A stretch of 64,000 nt of DNA, from NCBI GenBank assembly GCA_964017065.1, contig OZ024792.1, positions 2,351,754-2,415,753 of the forward strand, given 5' to 3'. Source of the stretch: Haliclona indistincta (Eukaryota; Porifera; Demospongiae; Haplosclerida; Chalinidae). The notes below the pieces were generated by a model. The model was not told the DNA's origin. It saw nothing but the letters and a program-made list of their open reading frames with translations, and searched no databases. Below, in pieces: positions 1-11,768 of this stretch (the stretch's first letter is position 1; each line of letters opens with the position of its first letter). The position numbers were made by a program, and so were the translations under genes.

Positions 1-3000
1 GGCTCTCTCGCGACCAACAGCAGCTGAACTAGTGGATGAGATACAAGCAATCAATATGTCCGACCGGCTAGCTATACACGATCCCGGTCGCCTGCTAAGC
101 CTGCTCTTGCAGAAACCATCAACCCCTTGCAACGGTAGCCCATTAATAACAAGCTCATCAGTTGAAAGCAAAATGAAGAGATTACAAATGGACAACACAC
201 GTCTCTCAGCTCAGCTGAAAGTAACACAATCAGAACTTCGTCATCTCCGACTGCAGCAGACATTACTTCAAGACGATGAGGAAGAAGAAGAGGAGGAGGA
301 AGAGGAACCAGTTAGAGAGAGTGCAAACCACAGCAATGGACAGCAAATAGTCAACAAGGTGGAGACCAAAGACCAGGCAGTTCAAGTAGAGATTCTGCAA
401 ATTCACCACAAGAGGGTGAGTGAGTGTTCTCACCTAGTACACACACATTCAAACATGCCGGTTTAACACGATACTGATTATATCACACGCCACTAATCTA
501 TGTCATTTTAAAAACAGGTGTACGTTGAGCTGCAGAAGGAGTTCGCTGATCAGAGTTTAGGATTCAGTATTGCTGGCGGTAGAGGCAGTGCTCCAACATT
601 CCAAGAAGGAGATGAGGTATGCAGCATAAATATTTAATGGTAAATTTTGACTTGCAGAGTAGCAAATAGATTTAGTGTTGTTGAGTGATTATCAAGGAAA
701 TTATAGATACTGTAAAGTTTAAGATTAGCATGCTTTGTAGTGTTGAAGTCAAAAAACTAACAAACAATTGGAGTATGCTAGCCTGTAGCAATAACAGCTG
801 CTTGAAATTAATTCTTTAAAATGTAAGCTATGGTATAAGCAGCTCAGATATTGAGTAGCACTATGAAAGAATTCAGTTTGTTGGACAAGGTTTATCGCAT
901 GGCGTAACCAATGGTTGTAGTGGTATTCTGTTGATTACAATATCAGTTGATTGTTTTGGTATGCAGAGTATCTATATTACTCGGATAGCTGGCAATGGAC
1001 TAGCGGAGAGAGATGATCGATTGAGACCTGGAGACAAGCTCATTCAGGTAAGAATAGTAATTTGAACTACAAAAGGGGTGTTGCAGGGTATGTTACGACT
1101 AATGTAGGGATTCGATTATAAATCTGTTATGTATAGCGACTGTTGTTGGGAGTGGTATAATAATAGAGCCGGCTTGCCAGACCATCATTACTGGGAATAG
1201 TGTGTTGTCCTCAGTTGTATAGTAAATGTCACAAGGTCTTGTGTAGATAGAAATAGCTGTAGAAACATGGTGATAGAGTTTAGCTGTTACAAGACCAGAC
1301 ACTAGACTCACTGTGTTGACCCAACCTTATAGTGCTGTGCATACTGTCTGTAGGATTAGCTCAGAAGTGTTGAGTGGGCGAAAAAACTAGTGTAGCTTCA
1401 CTTGTGAGTGTGTGTGAGAACTGAACATGCCTGGGTCATTTCTAGGCAACATGTTCATTCATTTCCTCAGAGGTTATGATGTAAGCGTTACATCATACCA
1501 AGCTGGTCTGTTAGACCTTAGAAAATAGTAGCTTCAAGTGCTATTGTCACCATTGCGTGCTAGGTATACCCAACTTTTGTTGTACCCACCTCCCCACCAC
1601 CATGGTTCTCTTAACTCACCTTTCAAGAAGTTTAAAGTCTAACAATAAAATAACTCTTGTTGAACCTAATCGTGACCTCAATTATCTCAGTTGCAATTCG
1701 ATAAGGAACGGAATGCATTACATATCAATCCATACCACAGCATAATCACTACAATTTTTATCACAACCTTTAGCCTACGCATAAAATTCTTAGCAAAATG
1801 CCGGTAGGGTATTGTTAGGGTATTGCAATGTCGTATGTTCTGCATTTTGTTTGAGCAGTTCTTTATTGTTGACATTCATAGGTTAATGGAATTGATCTCA
1901 CTCACTCATCACAAGCAGAAGCCATGAAAGTGCTGAAGGAAGCCGGCGAAATATGCTCCATGCTGATCAGTCGTGAGGATCTGTTCTCGGAGCTCAGTCC
2001 ATCAACCAATGGTTTATCAACCCGCCGATTCACCTCAGTTAGAAAGAGAATCGCCAAAGGCACTAGCAAGGTATGTGTTTTAATGCAAGGTGGTGGTCTT
2101 GATAGAATGTTATCAGTTTGCATAGCTACATTGTTGAATAGTAATAGTCATAGTCTATTAGAGCTCAGTACAATAGTCTAGAATTCCAGGTACATTCCAT
2201 GGGTTAGAGTGCACATTTCAGGCAACCTGTGGTTCATGTCCTCTTGATCTTCTGCTTTGTTTATATTATTAGAGCAAGTTTAGTGACCGAATTTTTTCCT
2301 ACAGTTGAATCCATTCAAACTGGGAGTTGCAGTGCGGTGTGAAGCATGCTCCAGTCTTCCTGAGGAGTTATGCGATGCTCAAGCTGTCCTGCTCAATAAC
2401 AAGATCTGTGTTGGCGGCCATTACTCCAAAACCTACAGCAGCATCTACCAGTATGACCCAGACACTGATGAGTGGACAATGCTGGCTACCAGCCCAGTTT
2501 GGTTCTTTGCAATGGCAGTTGTTCAGGACAAATTAACTGTCGTCGGTGGATTCGATCCTAAAGATCAGAGCTGTACCAACAGTTTGTACGCTTTGAATGA
2601 GAGAGAGTCAAATTGGATTAGTTCATTGCCAGATATGCCGACAGCTCGTATGCACGCCTCAGCTGTAACGATGGGTACTAGTCTGGTGGTTGCTGGAGGG
2701 AGAAACAGCTCCACAGCTCTGACCTGCGTGGAGGTGTTTAGCTTGGAGTCTCTGCAGTGGTATTCCGCTCACCCTCTTCTCCTCGAACGTAGCTCTATGA
2801 AGACAGTACTTCACAGCGGTTACTGGTATCTACTTGGTGGTGAACGACAGGGATTCGCCACAGCTAGAGCAGTCTGCACTCCACTACAATCACTCATTGA
2901 CTCGGCACTTCACAAGTCTGGCAGTGTATCTCGCTTCAAGGCGATTCCTTCCCTACCGACCTCTCATGGAGCCATGTCAGTTCTTGGTGGTACAATCGTC

Positions 3001-3228
3001 TGCGTTGGAGGTCGACAAGGTGCAGAGAACACTACATCAGCAGCAATATTTGCCCTTTCAGCCGACCCTCTTTCCTGGTTGGAGATAGGAGAACTACCGT
3101 TCCCACTTACAAACAGTTCCGCTGTTTTGTTATCCGACGAAGAGATACTAGTTATCGGAGGACGAGAGGAGAACGGTTCGGACTCTAACGCAGTCTACAG
3201 AGTTTTTCTTGAAGAAAAGATGCATTAA
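1..3228 (+). CDS. Protein kinase (3' end only)-coiled coil-PDZ-Kelch protein, 5' partial
   Basis: Exons <2-415, 518-616, 967-1047, 1882-2070 and 2305-3228, all phase 0, give 569 residues; the reading frame is open to the left edge, so the gene begins outside. The first visible residues, LSRPTAAELVDEIQ, look like subdomain XI of a protein kinase (the RPT motif), as in the paralogue to the right. A charged helical stretch with an acidic run follows. Residues from exons 2-4 form a PDZ domain with carboxylate-binding loop LGFSIAGG, then RLRPGDKLIQVNGIDLTH and a helix EAMKVLKEAG. The 924-bp last exon encodes five or six Kelch blades (ICVGG, LTVVGG, LVVAGG, YLLGG, IVCVGG, ILVIGG). Role is unknown; by family it should be a cytosolic signalling kinase with two protein-binding modules. 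The kinase call rests on the edge fragment plus the paralogue; PDZ and Kelch are clear. Confidence 0.82.
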
Positions 3229-3394
3229 GTTATCTGTATGGCGTGTTTGAAATTTCTATTCTTCAATTCTCAGACTTATACTTGACTCATTATTTTTGCA
3301 AAGATATTTATAATCATTGAAACAGTTTATCAAGAACTATTAATATTTTGTTATAGCTTTCATAATGAAACTTAGGTGAATTGCTACGGGACTG

Positions 3395-6238
3395 TTATGA
3401 TGCAATCAGTTTGTGTACAGATGCTGTGGTTACTAATGGTTTGTCACTATCCTTGCCGCTAGTTAGTCCACCAATGATGAGAAGACAGTTCTTTGATAGA
3501 GCAATGCTGGTGGCTTGTTCTACTCCTCTAGGCAGTTGACTGACATCAGTCCAATGATCCTCTGTTTCTGCTAGACTGTGAATCAGTGGGGAAGGTGGTG
3601 AATCTGGGTGTGTCCTTCCTCCTACTGTGAGGAGGTGTTCGCAGAGAACTCCGATGGTCGACTTTGTATTGACTGTAGCCGGGAGCAGTTTCCACGGTGA
3701 AGAACATATATTAGAGCTTGCTAGGTTTTCCAGCAAATATGTCACTGGGAATCGATGAAGAATATCTTTTTCGTCTGTTTCTCCAGTGAGCAAATACCAT
3801 GAAGCTTGTGCAAATGTGGTTTTGATGTTTTTTGTTCCTCTCAACGGTACTGATGGAAGAATACTGTGCCATTGTGATGTTTCATCATGGTAAATCTCCA
3901 GAATATCAATTACCTTCTCTTCTTCATCTATACCTCCAGCAACCAACAGGTAACCGGCGAATCCTACTGCAACTGCACATTTTTTACCACAACTCATGGT
4001 TTCGTTTAAAGTAGACCATTTCTCTGTAGTGAGAGAGTTGTTGAATGAGTGGACAGCGCTAGACAATCGGTTGGTTATCAATACAACTCCACCCACAACA
4101 GTGAGCTGGTTTCTGAAGACAGCAAGAGCGAAGCAGCCAGTGGGTGCATGTGCATAGCACTCCCAGTGATCAGCAATAGGATCGTACTGGTAGATAGCAT
4201 TAGGGTATTCATTGCCTGGCTGCTCATAGCCACCAATGTACACCTTACCCATCAGTAAAACAGCTTGGCCATTGTAGAGTGGGATTGGAAGATCAGCACA
4301 TGTCTCTACACTGATTTCCAGCATGTTCTCCTGTGAATCTTCCTTGGTTGGCTGTACGAGAAATGAGAGATGGTAACCAGTGAATAGTAGCTCTGTTTGC
4401 AATACATGTAGTCTTGAGATATTTAGTACTGTTGCAGTTCGCAGTAAAAATTAATACTCAATGCAACAATTCAAACACCAATTTTGACCTCCAGTTTTTA
4501 ACTTTCGTCTTGTGTTCAATAATATTTTTATTGAACCTATATGCACTAGGTCATATAATAATAGTAGATAATGCAACATTTATTGTTTATTATTAAGTAC
4601 ACTGTCATGTGGATTTGTATCCTGTCAAAAGTAAAGAATCACTGTGTATTTAATAGCAAATAATGGTTAAACACACTCATTGAAACGTTAGATTAGGCAT
4701 GAGTAAACTATATGACAAAACAACCCAAGAGTACTAAGTATGGTGGGTAAACAGTTGATTGCAGATGCACCACTCTGTAAGATGCATCAACTACTCTGAT
4801 GTACCTTTGTTGCCATAAGTGACCTTCCGTTCACATCACAAACTTTCCACTGACGGTTACGCTGCACAATAGAGCTCACTCTTTTTCGTTCATGAGAAGT
4901 TACACTAACCTACTCGAGAAACATCAAACATTGATAAGTGCATGCACAGGTGCTACATACCTCTCCATCTTCGAAGGTGGTGAAGTGTTTCCTAGCTTGT
5001 GAGCTGGGACCAGAGGTACTGTAGCTCCGGCTATTGACCGTTCCCATGGAATCGCTTCCTTTTCGACTTCTTGGTTTGTCTCTCAACTGGATCTTAGCCG
5101 AAAGCATCCGGTAAAGTGTTGTGTTTGCTTTTGAGAGGGAATCCACTGCACCACACTGCTTCTTTAAGTCCTCCTCTTTTTCTTTCAGCCTCGTTTCGCA
5201 TTGTGATAGTTTCTCTTGTTCTTTTGTCATTAATATCTTCGTTTGTGTCATTAGTTCCTCCAGTAGCGTCACCTTCTTCGCAAGCAGTATTGTGCTTGTA
5301 GTGGGGGGTGGGGCTTGACTGCAAGTGATCTTCATTTCTAGCACTATTGAGGAGGTGGATGGTCTCATTTCAGGATCGTCACTGAGACAGCGAAGAACCA
5401 GTGAGCGAATCGAATCACTATCTTCCAGTAGATCAATGTACGAGCGTCGTCTCTCGATTGCTGTCAGAGTGACGCGACCTGTAGGTTGCGATGCATCCAT
5501 GCGATAGAGCGCCTCGTCTGGAGCAGGAAACACTTGCGTGTGAACTTGCAAAGCGACCACGCCAAACGAGAAAACGTCGAGTTTGTAATTGTAGACAGGA
5601 TTGATCATGCAAGCCTCGGGCGCCATGGCTGCTTGCGCGCCAGGAACGACAGTGAGATGCTGTTGCTGCGCTTGAGCTACACGTGGGTCGATTATTCGAG
5701 CCATTCCCAGGTCTGTGATTTTCGCTGTCAGACTCGAGGTAAGCAGCACATTCGTTGCTGTTAGGTCGCGATGAACAACCATCTGTGTGTGCAAGTGGAG
5801 CAAACCAAGCGAAATGTCCAGTAAAATGCTGTTTTTGATAGCCATTGGGATGTTTTTGTGCTCGTCCAGGAAGTGATGCAGTGAGGTGTCCAGCAGCTCC
5901 ATCACAAGCATGGGTAGCACGGAGGCTGCCTGAAAGTGCACTCCCAGGAGTTGCACTATGTTTGGATGGCGCTGGAGGCTGTGGAAACGGCATTCAGTGA
6001 CGAATCGTTCTAGCAGGAGTTGCCTGTGCTCCGCTTTGGTGCCGTGGAAAAAGACAGGGTGGAGCTGCTTTCCAGCGCAGCGCGCGCCGTTGTATTCCAC
6101 TGCGTGGATCACACCGTACGCACCTTTACCCAACTCTTCATCAGTAACTGTGACAGAGTCGATGCACAAATCCTTCAGCGAGCGACGTACATAGTCGCGT
6201 GGATCCCAAGCTCGTTGGTGCTGTCGTGAATACGCCAT
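3395..6238 (-). CDS. Protein kinase-coiled coil-Kelch protein
   Basis: Two exons, 6238-4961 and 4351-3395 (609-bp intron, phase 0), encode 744 aa. Kinase domain about residues 30-300: glycine loop GKGAYGVIHA, lysine in CAGKQL, HRD motif HRDLTATNVL, metal-binding DLG in place of DFG, APEAC, and RPST in subdomain XI. All catalytic residues are present, so it is probably active; the sequence is of tyrosine-kinase-like type. A coiled coil (about 320-385) and a Ser-rich linker lead to Kelch repeats (VYIGGY, LTVVGGV, LLVAGG, LLTVGG, LLIIGG). Start ATG at 6238 precedes MAYSRQHQ. It is the convergent paralogue of the kinase-PDZ-Kelch gene; 166 bp separate the two stop codons. It lacks the PDZ domain. 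Confidence 0.88.
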
Positions 6239-6386
6239 CTATCAACAACATCAAGAGGTTATGAGCCTCAAAGCAAAGGTTGCTTGCTTTATAAACGACA
6301 GTTTGGACAACAAAAATTCGGTTTGGAATAACAATTATTATCAATTAATGTACACACACTCTAACTGTGCGTTCACAATTAATTTG

Positions 6387-7527
6387 TTACTTGTGTACCA
6401 GACGAGGGAACAGAATTGCACTGCCGCGATAAAGATTGCCTGTGGCGCTCAACTGATTCCAACAGTCCCTCCAATCGGTATAGGTGGGGACGGCTACTGC
6501 AAGGCCCGAGCCATTGACCGCCATCACATTGGAAACCAGGCGGAAAGGGTAGGTGTACGACCGAGCAAAGTAGGCAGCTATAGGAACCTTGACTAACACA
6601 AGACCCAGTTTCAGAAATGTAGAAGGAATACGTTTGACTATCTCTTCGAGAGTGACTATAATGACTTCAAACAGCAAGCTGCTCAGTACATGCTCTAGAA
6701 GAGCTGGAGCGAGACCTCGATAGAACCCCACCAGACCCTCCTCAGCGTAAATCTGCCGAACAGACTGACGGAAAGAGCTGTATAATGTCTCCTGTCCAAC
6801 GTGCTGAGCTATAGCTCGTAGAGATATAACCTTGAAGGGTCTACTGATCATTTCTGTCGTACACTTTGATACGGACAAAACCAAGAATCCTTTAATCGCT
6901 CGAACTATGGTAGCCCTGGTTGTGGAGACGTTCTCAACATTGTCTGGTGTGTCATTGTCAGCCGTCTCAACCTCTTGCAGTGGGAGATGATTGACGAGAG
7001 AGAGAATCGATGGATATAAGTGGTCTGACACTACATCAGTGATGACGCCCTCAATAATGCAAGGGAATGCTCCACGATACAAACCACGCCACCCTCTGTC
7101 TCTGATGATACTGCGGCCATAACCAATGATTCCAGGATAGTACCAAAGCTGCTGCAGTAGGATCAGATTGTATCTCTTGCGAGGAGGAACAGGCTCGTGA
7201 CCCAGCTGTATCAGAGTTGTTATCACTCGAAGCGGTTGAAATAACGGAACATTGATAAGTCCGTTTACTATCCTCTCTCCGATACTCTGTGGCTTCCGTT
7301 TGTAACTGATAGAGTGGAGAGAAAAATATGCATGCTAAGCAGCTCAAAAGATAGTGGGTGTGTATGTTCGCTTACTCGAATGAATTTCCAAGAATGTAGT
7401 TAAGAATTTTTGCTGTTTTCCTAAGCTGCCTGTCAGCCTCCTCGTCTGTCATGTCTTCTCTCAGGGGAGGTCTGAGAGCTTCTGCCAGTAGAGCAGACCG
7501 CCGTTGTTCAGGGGGAGCCACCGCCAT
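6387..7527 (-). CDS. MTCH: Mitochondrial carrier homolog (MTCH1/2-like)
   Basis: Exons 7527-7376 and 7305-6387 (phase 2 junction) encode 356 aa. After an N-terminal segment without clear homology, the SLC25-derived repeats start at SIGERIVNGLINVPLFQPL, followed by TLIQLGHEPVPP, which matches the characteristic MTCH block (LIQVGYEPLPP in vertebrates), and RGLYRGAFPCIIEG. The protein ends with YRGSAILFPR. MTCH proteins are outer mitochondrial membrane carrier-fold proteins; MTCH2 acts as a BID receptor and as an insertase for alpha-helical outer-membrane proteins. The ATG at 7527 was chosen over the in-frame one at 7563 for its better context (A at -3, G at +4). Same strand as the kinase-Kelch gene (148 bp between) and LIN37. 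Whether it is MTCH1 or MTCH2 cannot be told. Confidence 0.88.
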
Positions 7528-7604
7528 TACTGAAAACAATGTTCTGCACGTGATCACGTTCAAATTGAGCTGAACAGCGGATCAAATTTAGCGCGAGGAT
7601 AGAT

Positions 7605-7610
7605 TTTATT
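7605..7610 (-). promoter_or_regulatory. Polyadenylation signal AATAAA, probably of LIN37
   Basis: AATAAA on the minus strand lies 33 bp past the LIN37 stop codon and about 80 bp upstream of the MTCH start codon. The LIN37 transcript therefore probably ends inside the MTCH promoter. Confidence 0.5.
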
Positions 7611-7642
7611 ATCAAAACCAAATTTTTATGCAGTCACAACTA

Positions 7643-8951
7643 TCATTGCTGACATAGCTCCTGCAGCTTTGCCCAGCTGGCTGCATATCGTTGCCAATCT
7701 TTCATAGAGGCCTGATTGCACCTATGGTAAAAAAAACATAACATGCAGTTTGCTGCAGTAATCTTGACCAGCACAGACCGTTTCCGCGACAATTTCCATT
7801 TTTCAATGTTTCGTTGTTTTAGGTCTTGCATGTCATCGTTGACTGAATCACTGATCTGTGTGATCAGTGGATCAAACACACACGTACAGCATAGTCCAAC
7901 TCACTAGAGCATTGTCAATGGCGGTAGTGTTGATCTTAGACTGGTCTACCTCCATGCCGGAACAGGAGTCATCAGCTGAGGGTGGTGCTGTGGGAACTGG
8001 TAGACTAACAGAAGAGCAACCATTGACTACTATCATCATAATAAAACAAAACTCACCACTGGAGACTATCCTGGTTGACAACACTCTGCAGTTTAAAAGT
8101 AAAAGTAAAAGCAGTTGATCGGATCAGACTGACACCGCTTACTGAATGATTTGCAATCCAAGGAGGTTCTCTTGTCCTGCTGCACACCCACTCACGACAG
8201 AGGGAATAGAGTGACGGGTCGCTGCTCAATCGAGAGAGATTCACTTGTCGACCATAGATGCTCACAGTCTCACTGGAGCTGTGTGAATCACGACAATGTG
8301 ACCTTGCTCAGCACAGACACACTACCTTGCATCATCCATCATGTCTCTATCTTCATCATAAGCTCCTGAATATGACAAAGGAGAAATGGAGTTTCTGACA
8401 GATTATTCAGACTGACCATCAGGGCCGCTGTCCTTGGGAACTCTCTTTCTCTTCCTTCTGTGAGAACCATCGACTGCACCATAGTCAAGCGACTTATTAC
8501 AGATACAGTAATCAAAGCTTACGCTTAAGCTTCTTCCTGGGTGATGAATATTCTAACCTGTACAGAAACAGTCAGTCATAAGCTGTATTATACGAATCAA
8601 TGTACAGCAAAAAATCTGAACAGAGCTATGCATGTAAGCAAAGAGTTATGAAAGCAATGTGCTTGCAGCTATGATATGTGATCAAGATAGCTTAATAGTG
8701 CAGAACAAATAAAATATTGCACACAGTAGAAACCAAAACCGTGTGTGTGTTTATGTGCATACAAGTGTCGTGCACATTCCTCCACTTCTTCATCAAAGTC
8801 CTCAACCTCCACGTATTCTCTGTAGACAGAGTTGCAGCACATAGTGGGGTAGGGTACTCGGTCATACTCACTGCTCATCTCTAGTCTGTTGTACTAGATT
8901 CTCTAAGACTCCTTTCAGCTGGGTTCTACCACTTGATCCACTTCCCGCCAT
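7643..8951 (-). CDS. LIN37: LIN37, subunit of the MuvB/DREAM complex
   Basis: Ten small exons (8951-8872, 8819-8763, 8557-8523, 8473-8417, 8365-8326, 8278-8143, 8085-8057, 8004-7905, 7855-7779, 7721-7643) join in phase to give 229 aa; human LIN37 has 246. The conserved core VSIYGRQVNLSRLSSDPSLY followed by SLCREWV aligns with the human block containing LYPICRAW, and the C-terminal IEKWKLSRKR/NQASMKDWQRY matches the human helix around MQRWKRIRQRWKEAS. LIN37 is part of MuvB, which with E2F/DP and pocket proteins represses cell-cycle genes in G0. A basic KKLK/RRKRKR stretch near residue 60 may be a nuclear signal. Assignment is from remembered family sequence and I am fairly sure; individual splice choices, especially the 29-bp and 35-bp exons, are the weakest part. 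Confidence 0.85.
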
Positions 8952-9199
8952 CACGCCCGCCAGCTGTTTGCCAGAAGCTTTTTGATGTGTAGATCAATGC
9001 TACAAACTCACTGTACAACCAACTGGAGATCGGACAACTTCAATGTAGTGATTTTTGAGAGAGTTCAATCCTCGTTTCAAACAACCGCCATCGATTTTTG
9101 GGCGTGACACTGATGCTGTGAGAAGGTGTGGTCTTTTTGAAGGCGTTCCCGCCGTCCAAAAAAAGCGCGCGGGATTTTCAGCTCTGATTCCCTGAAAGC
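8952..9199. promoter_or_regulatory. Divergent LIN37/RAD52 promoter with E2F-like and CHR-like motifs
   Basis: Only 248 bp separate the two start codons. It contains TTTGAA (9136-9141, the CHR core), TTCCCGCC (9146-9153) and AAAGCGCGCGGGA (9162-9174), both E2F-like. A further TTCCCGCC at 8943-8950 overlaps the LIN37 start. No TATA box is evident. The motifs are seen; their use is inferred. Confidence 0.55.
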
Positions 9200-11187
9200 A
9201 TGGAAAGTCACAGCCACGGCAGCAATGTCTTTGGACAGGTAAAGTGGGTTTTTCATAAATTGTGTGATTTTATGTATAATTTTTACCTAGTAGACCCCGT
9301 ATTCTGCTGGCGAGGAAACAGCTGTGGGCGGTGCCCTAAATCAGAGACTGGGACCTGAGTTTATCAGTCAGCGGGCTGGACCTGGAGGGCAGAGGGTAAA
9401 TTCCTCATCATGTTAGCACTCTGCTCTTGTAGAAAGTAGAAATTGTCTTTGAGTTGACGAAATAGTTCACGAGTCGAATGTGTATCATCTTGTTAGCACT
9501 CTGCCCTTGTATATAAACATTGTTCAATATACCTCACCGTGTGTTTGTATGCTGTTACTACAATACTGTGCATACTGCAGCTTGCTTACATTGAAGGAAA
9601 CAAGTTGATTAGCCTAGCAAATGAGACATTTGGTTTCAATGGATGGTCTCATTCTATAACACAGCAAACTATTGGTAACACACTCTCTCTCTACTCTTCC
9701 TCTCTTGTACTTGTTCCACTGTCTTTATCTGTTCTGAACTTCTGATTACTCAAGTACATGCACTGTACTTCCTAGTACAAGTATTAAGATATTGTGACGT
9801 TACATTGTTAATATTGTACTCTTTGTCGATTTTTTTCTTTGCTAAAATGCAGATTTTGTTGATCAAGTTGGTGACAGGTTTTATGTTGGTGTGAGTGCCT
9901 ACGTGAGAGTGGAGCTGAAGAATGGTGCCTACCATGAAGATGTTGGGTATGGTATTAGCGAGGGCCTACGGTCAAAAGGACTCTCGATTGAAAAGGCCCG
10001 CAAAGAGGCAGCGACAGATGGTCTGAAAAGGTCCTTGAGGTGTGTAAGAGGAAAGCTCATTTGCATGCAAAGACGCATCAGCACAGCACTGTTCGATTCA
10101 ATATAAAATCTCATTAGGTTTAACAAAGGCTACGTGTAGACACACAGATCACATACACAAACACTTGACAGCGATATCTAGACAATTAGACCTGTTTATT
10201 ACAATGTGTAACTTATGATGTACTTGTTCTGTCACAAGAGTTTTTGGGAACTTGCTGGGAAATTGTGTCAGCAACAAATCTTATCTCAAGTACATTCAGC
10301 GTTTATCTAAACCTGTGAGTATTGCTGTAATATCTTCTGTGTGTTTGCTAAACACTTGTTTGTTTCAGAATTCCACAGCAGAGTCTATTTCTTCGAGAGA
10401 TTTGAAGCGCAGCGGGACTGTGTACCCACCATTGATGGAATATCGCCATGACAACCTTCAACACTCTTATAGACAACAGTTCTCTTCACATTCTGTAGAA
10501 CAAGACTTGACACACATTGGCTGCACTCCTCTTGTCAGGGCTTTGAAAGCCGATGACGCATTATCAAAAAGACATACATGTAAGATTGAGCAGAATCACT
10601 TGCCGGGAGATTCTGCTACGCTAGTGTCCTCTAGAAAATTGCTGTGTTCTACTAAAAAAGAAGTTCAGAGTCCGCATTGTACGACTACACCTAAGCAAGA
10701 TACACCAGTTGCTCCTTCTACTCCTAGCTTACCACACACTGCACTGACAGATAAAACCACCAGACAGACTATTATGAAGAACAGTGATCTTTCTAATGAT
10801 AGCAGAGAGTGTGATAGAGTGGAACAGCTTTCTCCAGAAGCTGGTAAGGATGGTGAGGAAGAGGTTAGACGAAAACGACAAGAGGCTCAAAAACTGAGAA
10901 AAGAGGAATGGCAGAGAAAGCACCAGAAAAGACTTACCAACGAAAAAGAGGACGAGAAGGAGAATAAAAGTAGTGGAGATACAGGTAGTGGTGAATCATT
11001 AGTAGACTGCAATGATCCACTGCTAACTGACGGTAAGTGTAAATAACCCTAGCTGAAATGGTCCATGCTACTATTTTTATTGTTCACAGATGATCCGGAG
11101 TTTTGGGCTAGAGTCTTGTTCTCTCAAAGTACTGACATTGTTAGTGAACACCAAAAACGATCTAAGAAGCCTAGAACATCCCTTTAG
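9200..11187 (+). CDS. RAD52: RAD52 DNA-annealing recombination protein
   Basis: Exons 9200-9238, 9294-9395, 9581-9674, 9853-10039, 10239-10314, 10369-11032 and 11090-11187 give 419 aa, against 418 in human. The N-terminal annealing domain is well conserved: [71 protein letters not shown] and FGNLLGNC. The C-terminal half is low-complexity, with a long basic helix ([18 protein letters not shown]) and a final KRSKKPR nuclear-signal-like stretch. RAD52 forms rings that anneal RPA-coated single strands and can mediate RAD51 loading. It is absent from flies and nematodes, so its presence marks retention of an old gene. Exon 2 starts after the second of two adjacent AGs, since using the first would put an in-frame stop. 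Confidence 0.92.
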
Positions 11188-11297
11188 TCAAGAGTTACAT
11201 GTGGTTAATATCATCGAGTGGGCGGGTCCCCGAAATGTGTATAAAGCTAGAAAGAAACTCGAGAATTTATTTAGTTTCGAGTTCCTGGCGATTGAAC

Positions 11298-11768
11298 ATG
11301 AGCTTTCCTTACAGAGCGCTTACGCGGAGCCAACCGCGCCACGAATACACCCTCGCTGTCAGCGTGAATGATTCTTGTCTGAGGTCTGATTCGCCAACAA
11401 CGGCAACCAGTTCAGGACTGTGGTGTCCCGCTCATTCCTACTCTCAAGGCGAGAGCTACCCAGAACACGGCAAACTGCACGATTTCTTACTGAAACTGGC
11501 TAGGAGGAGACGGAACAAACAAGAGAAGGACCAGAGTTTGAACGATTTGACTTTTATATCTCACAGCACGAACTCACTAATCTCTGTACAGAGTGATCAA
11601 ATTGCAACGACTGAAAACCACAGACCACGTCAGAGGAAATCAAAGGGCAGAAGAAAACAGAACGACAAGAACAGAACAGGTCGCAGATCAACAGACATTG
11701 TAAATAGTGAAGGAGAAGAACTCAGAAGAATCATTTCAATGGACAATATTCTAGTGGATAAATCATGA
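11298..11768 (+). CDS. Small basic single-exon protein of unknown function
   Basis: A 156-codon ORF starting MSFPYRALTRSQPRHEYTLA, 110 bp downstream of RAD52, with a TATA-like GTATAAAGC at about 11236. The C-terminal half is rich in Arg, Lys, Ser and Asn, with clusters LARRRRNKQEK and RQRKSKGRRKQ, so it may be nuclear. No domain was recognised. It could be a separate gene or a second cistron or 3' UTR ORF of RAD52; sequence alone does not decide. Confidence 0.45.
   Translation: MSFPYRALTRSQPRHEYTLAVSVNDSCLRSDSPTTATSSGLWCPAHSYSQGESYPEHGKLHDFLLKLARRRRNKQEKDQSLNDLTFISHSTNSLISVQSDQIATTENHRPRQRKSKGRRKQNDKNRTGRRSTDIVNSEGEELRRIISMDNILVDKS

Noticed and set aside
5433..5993. 186-aa ORF on the minus strand inside the kinase gene
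   Set aside because: Overlaps the conserved kinase reading frame in another frame; no domain.
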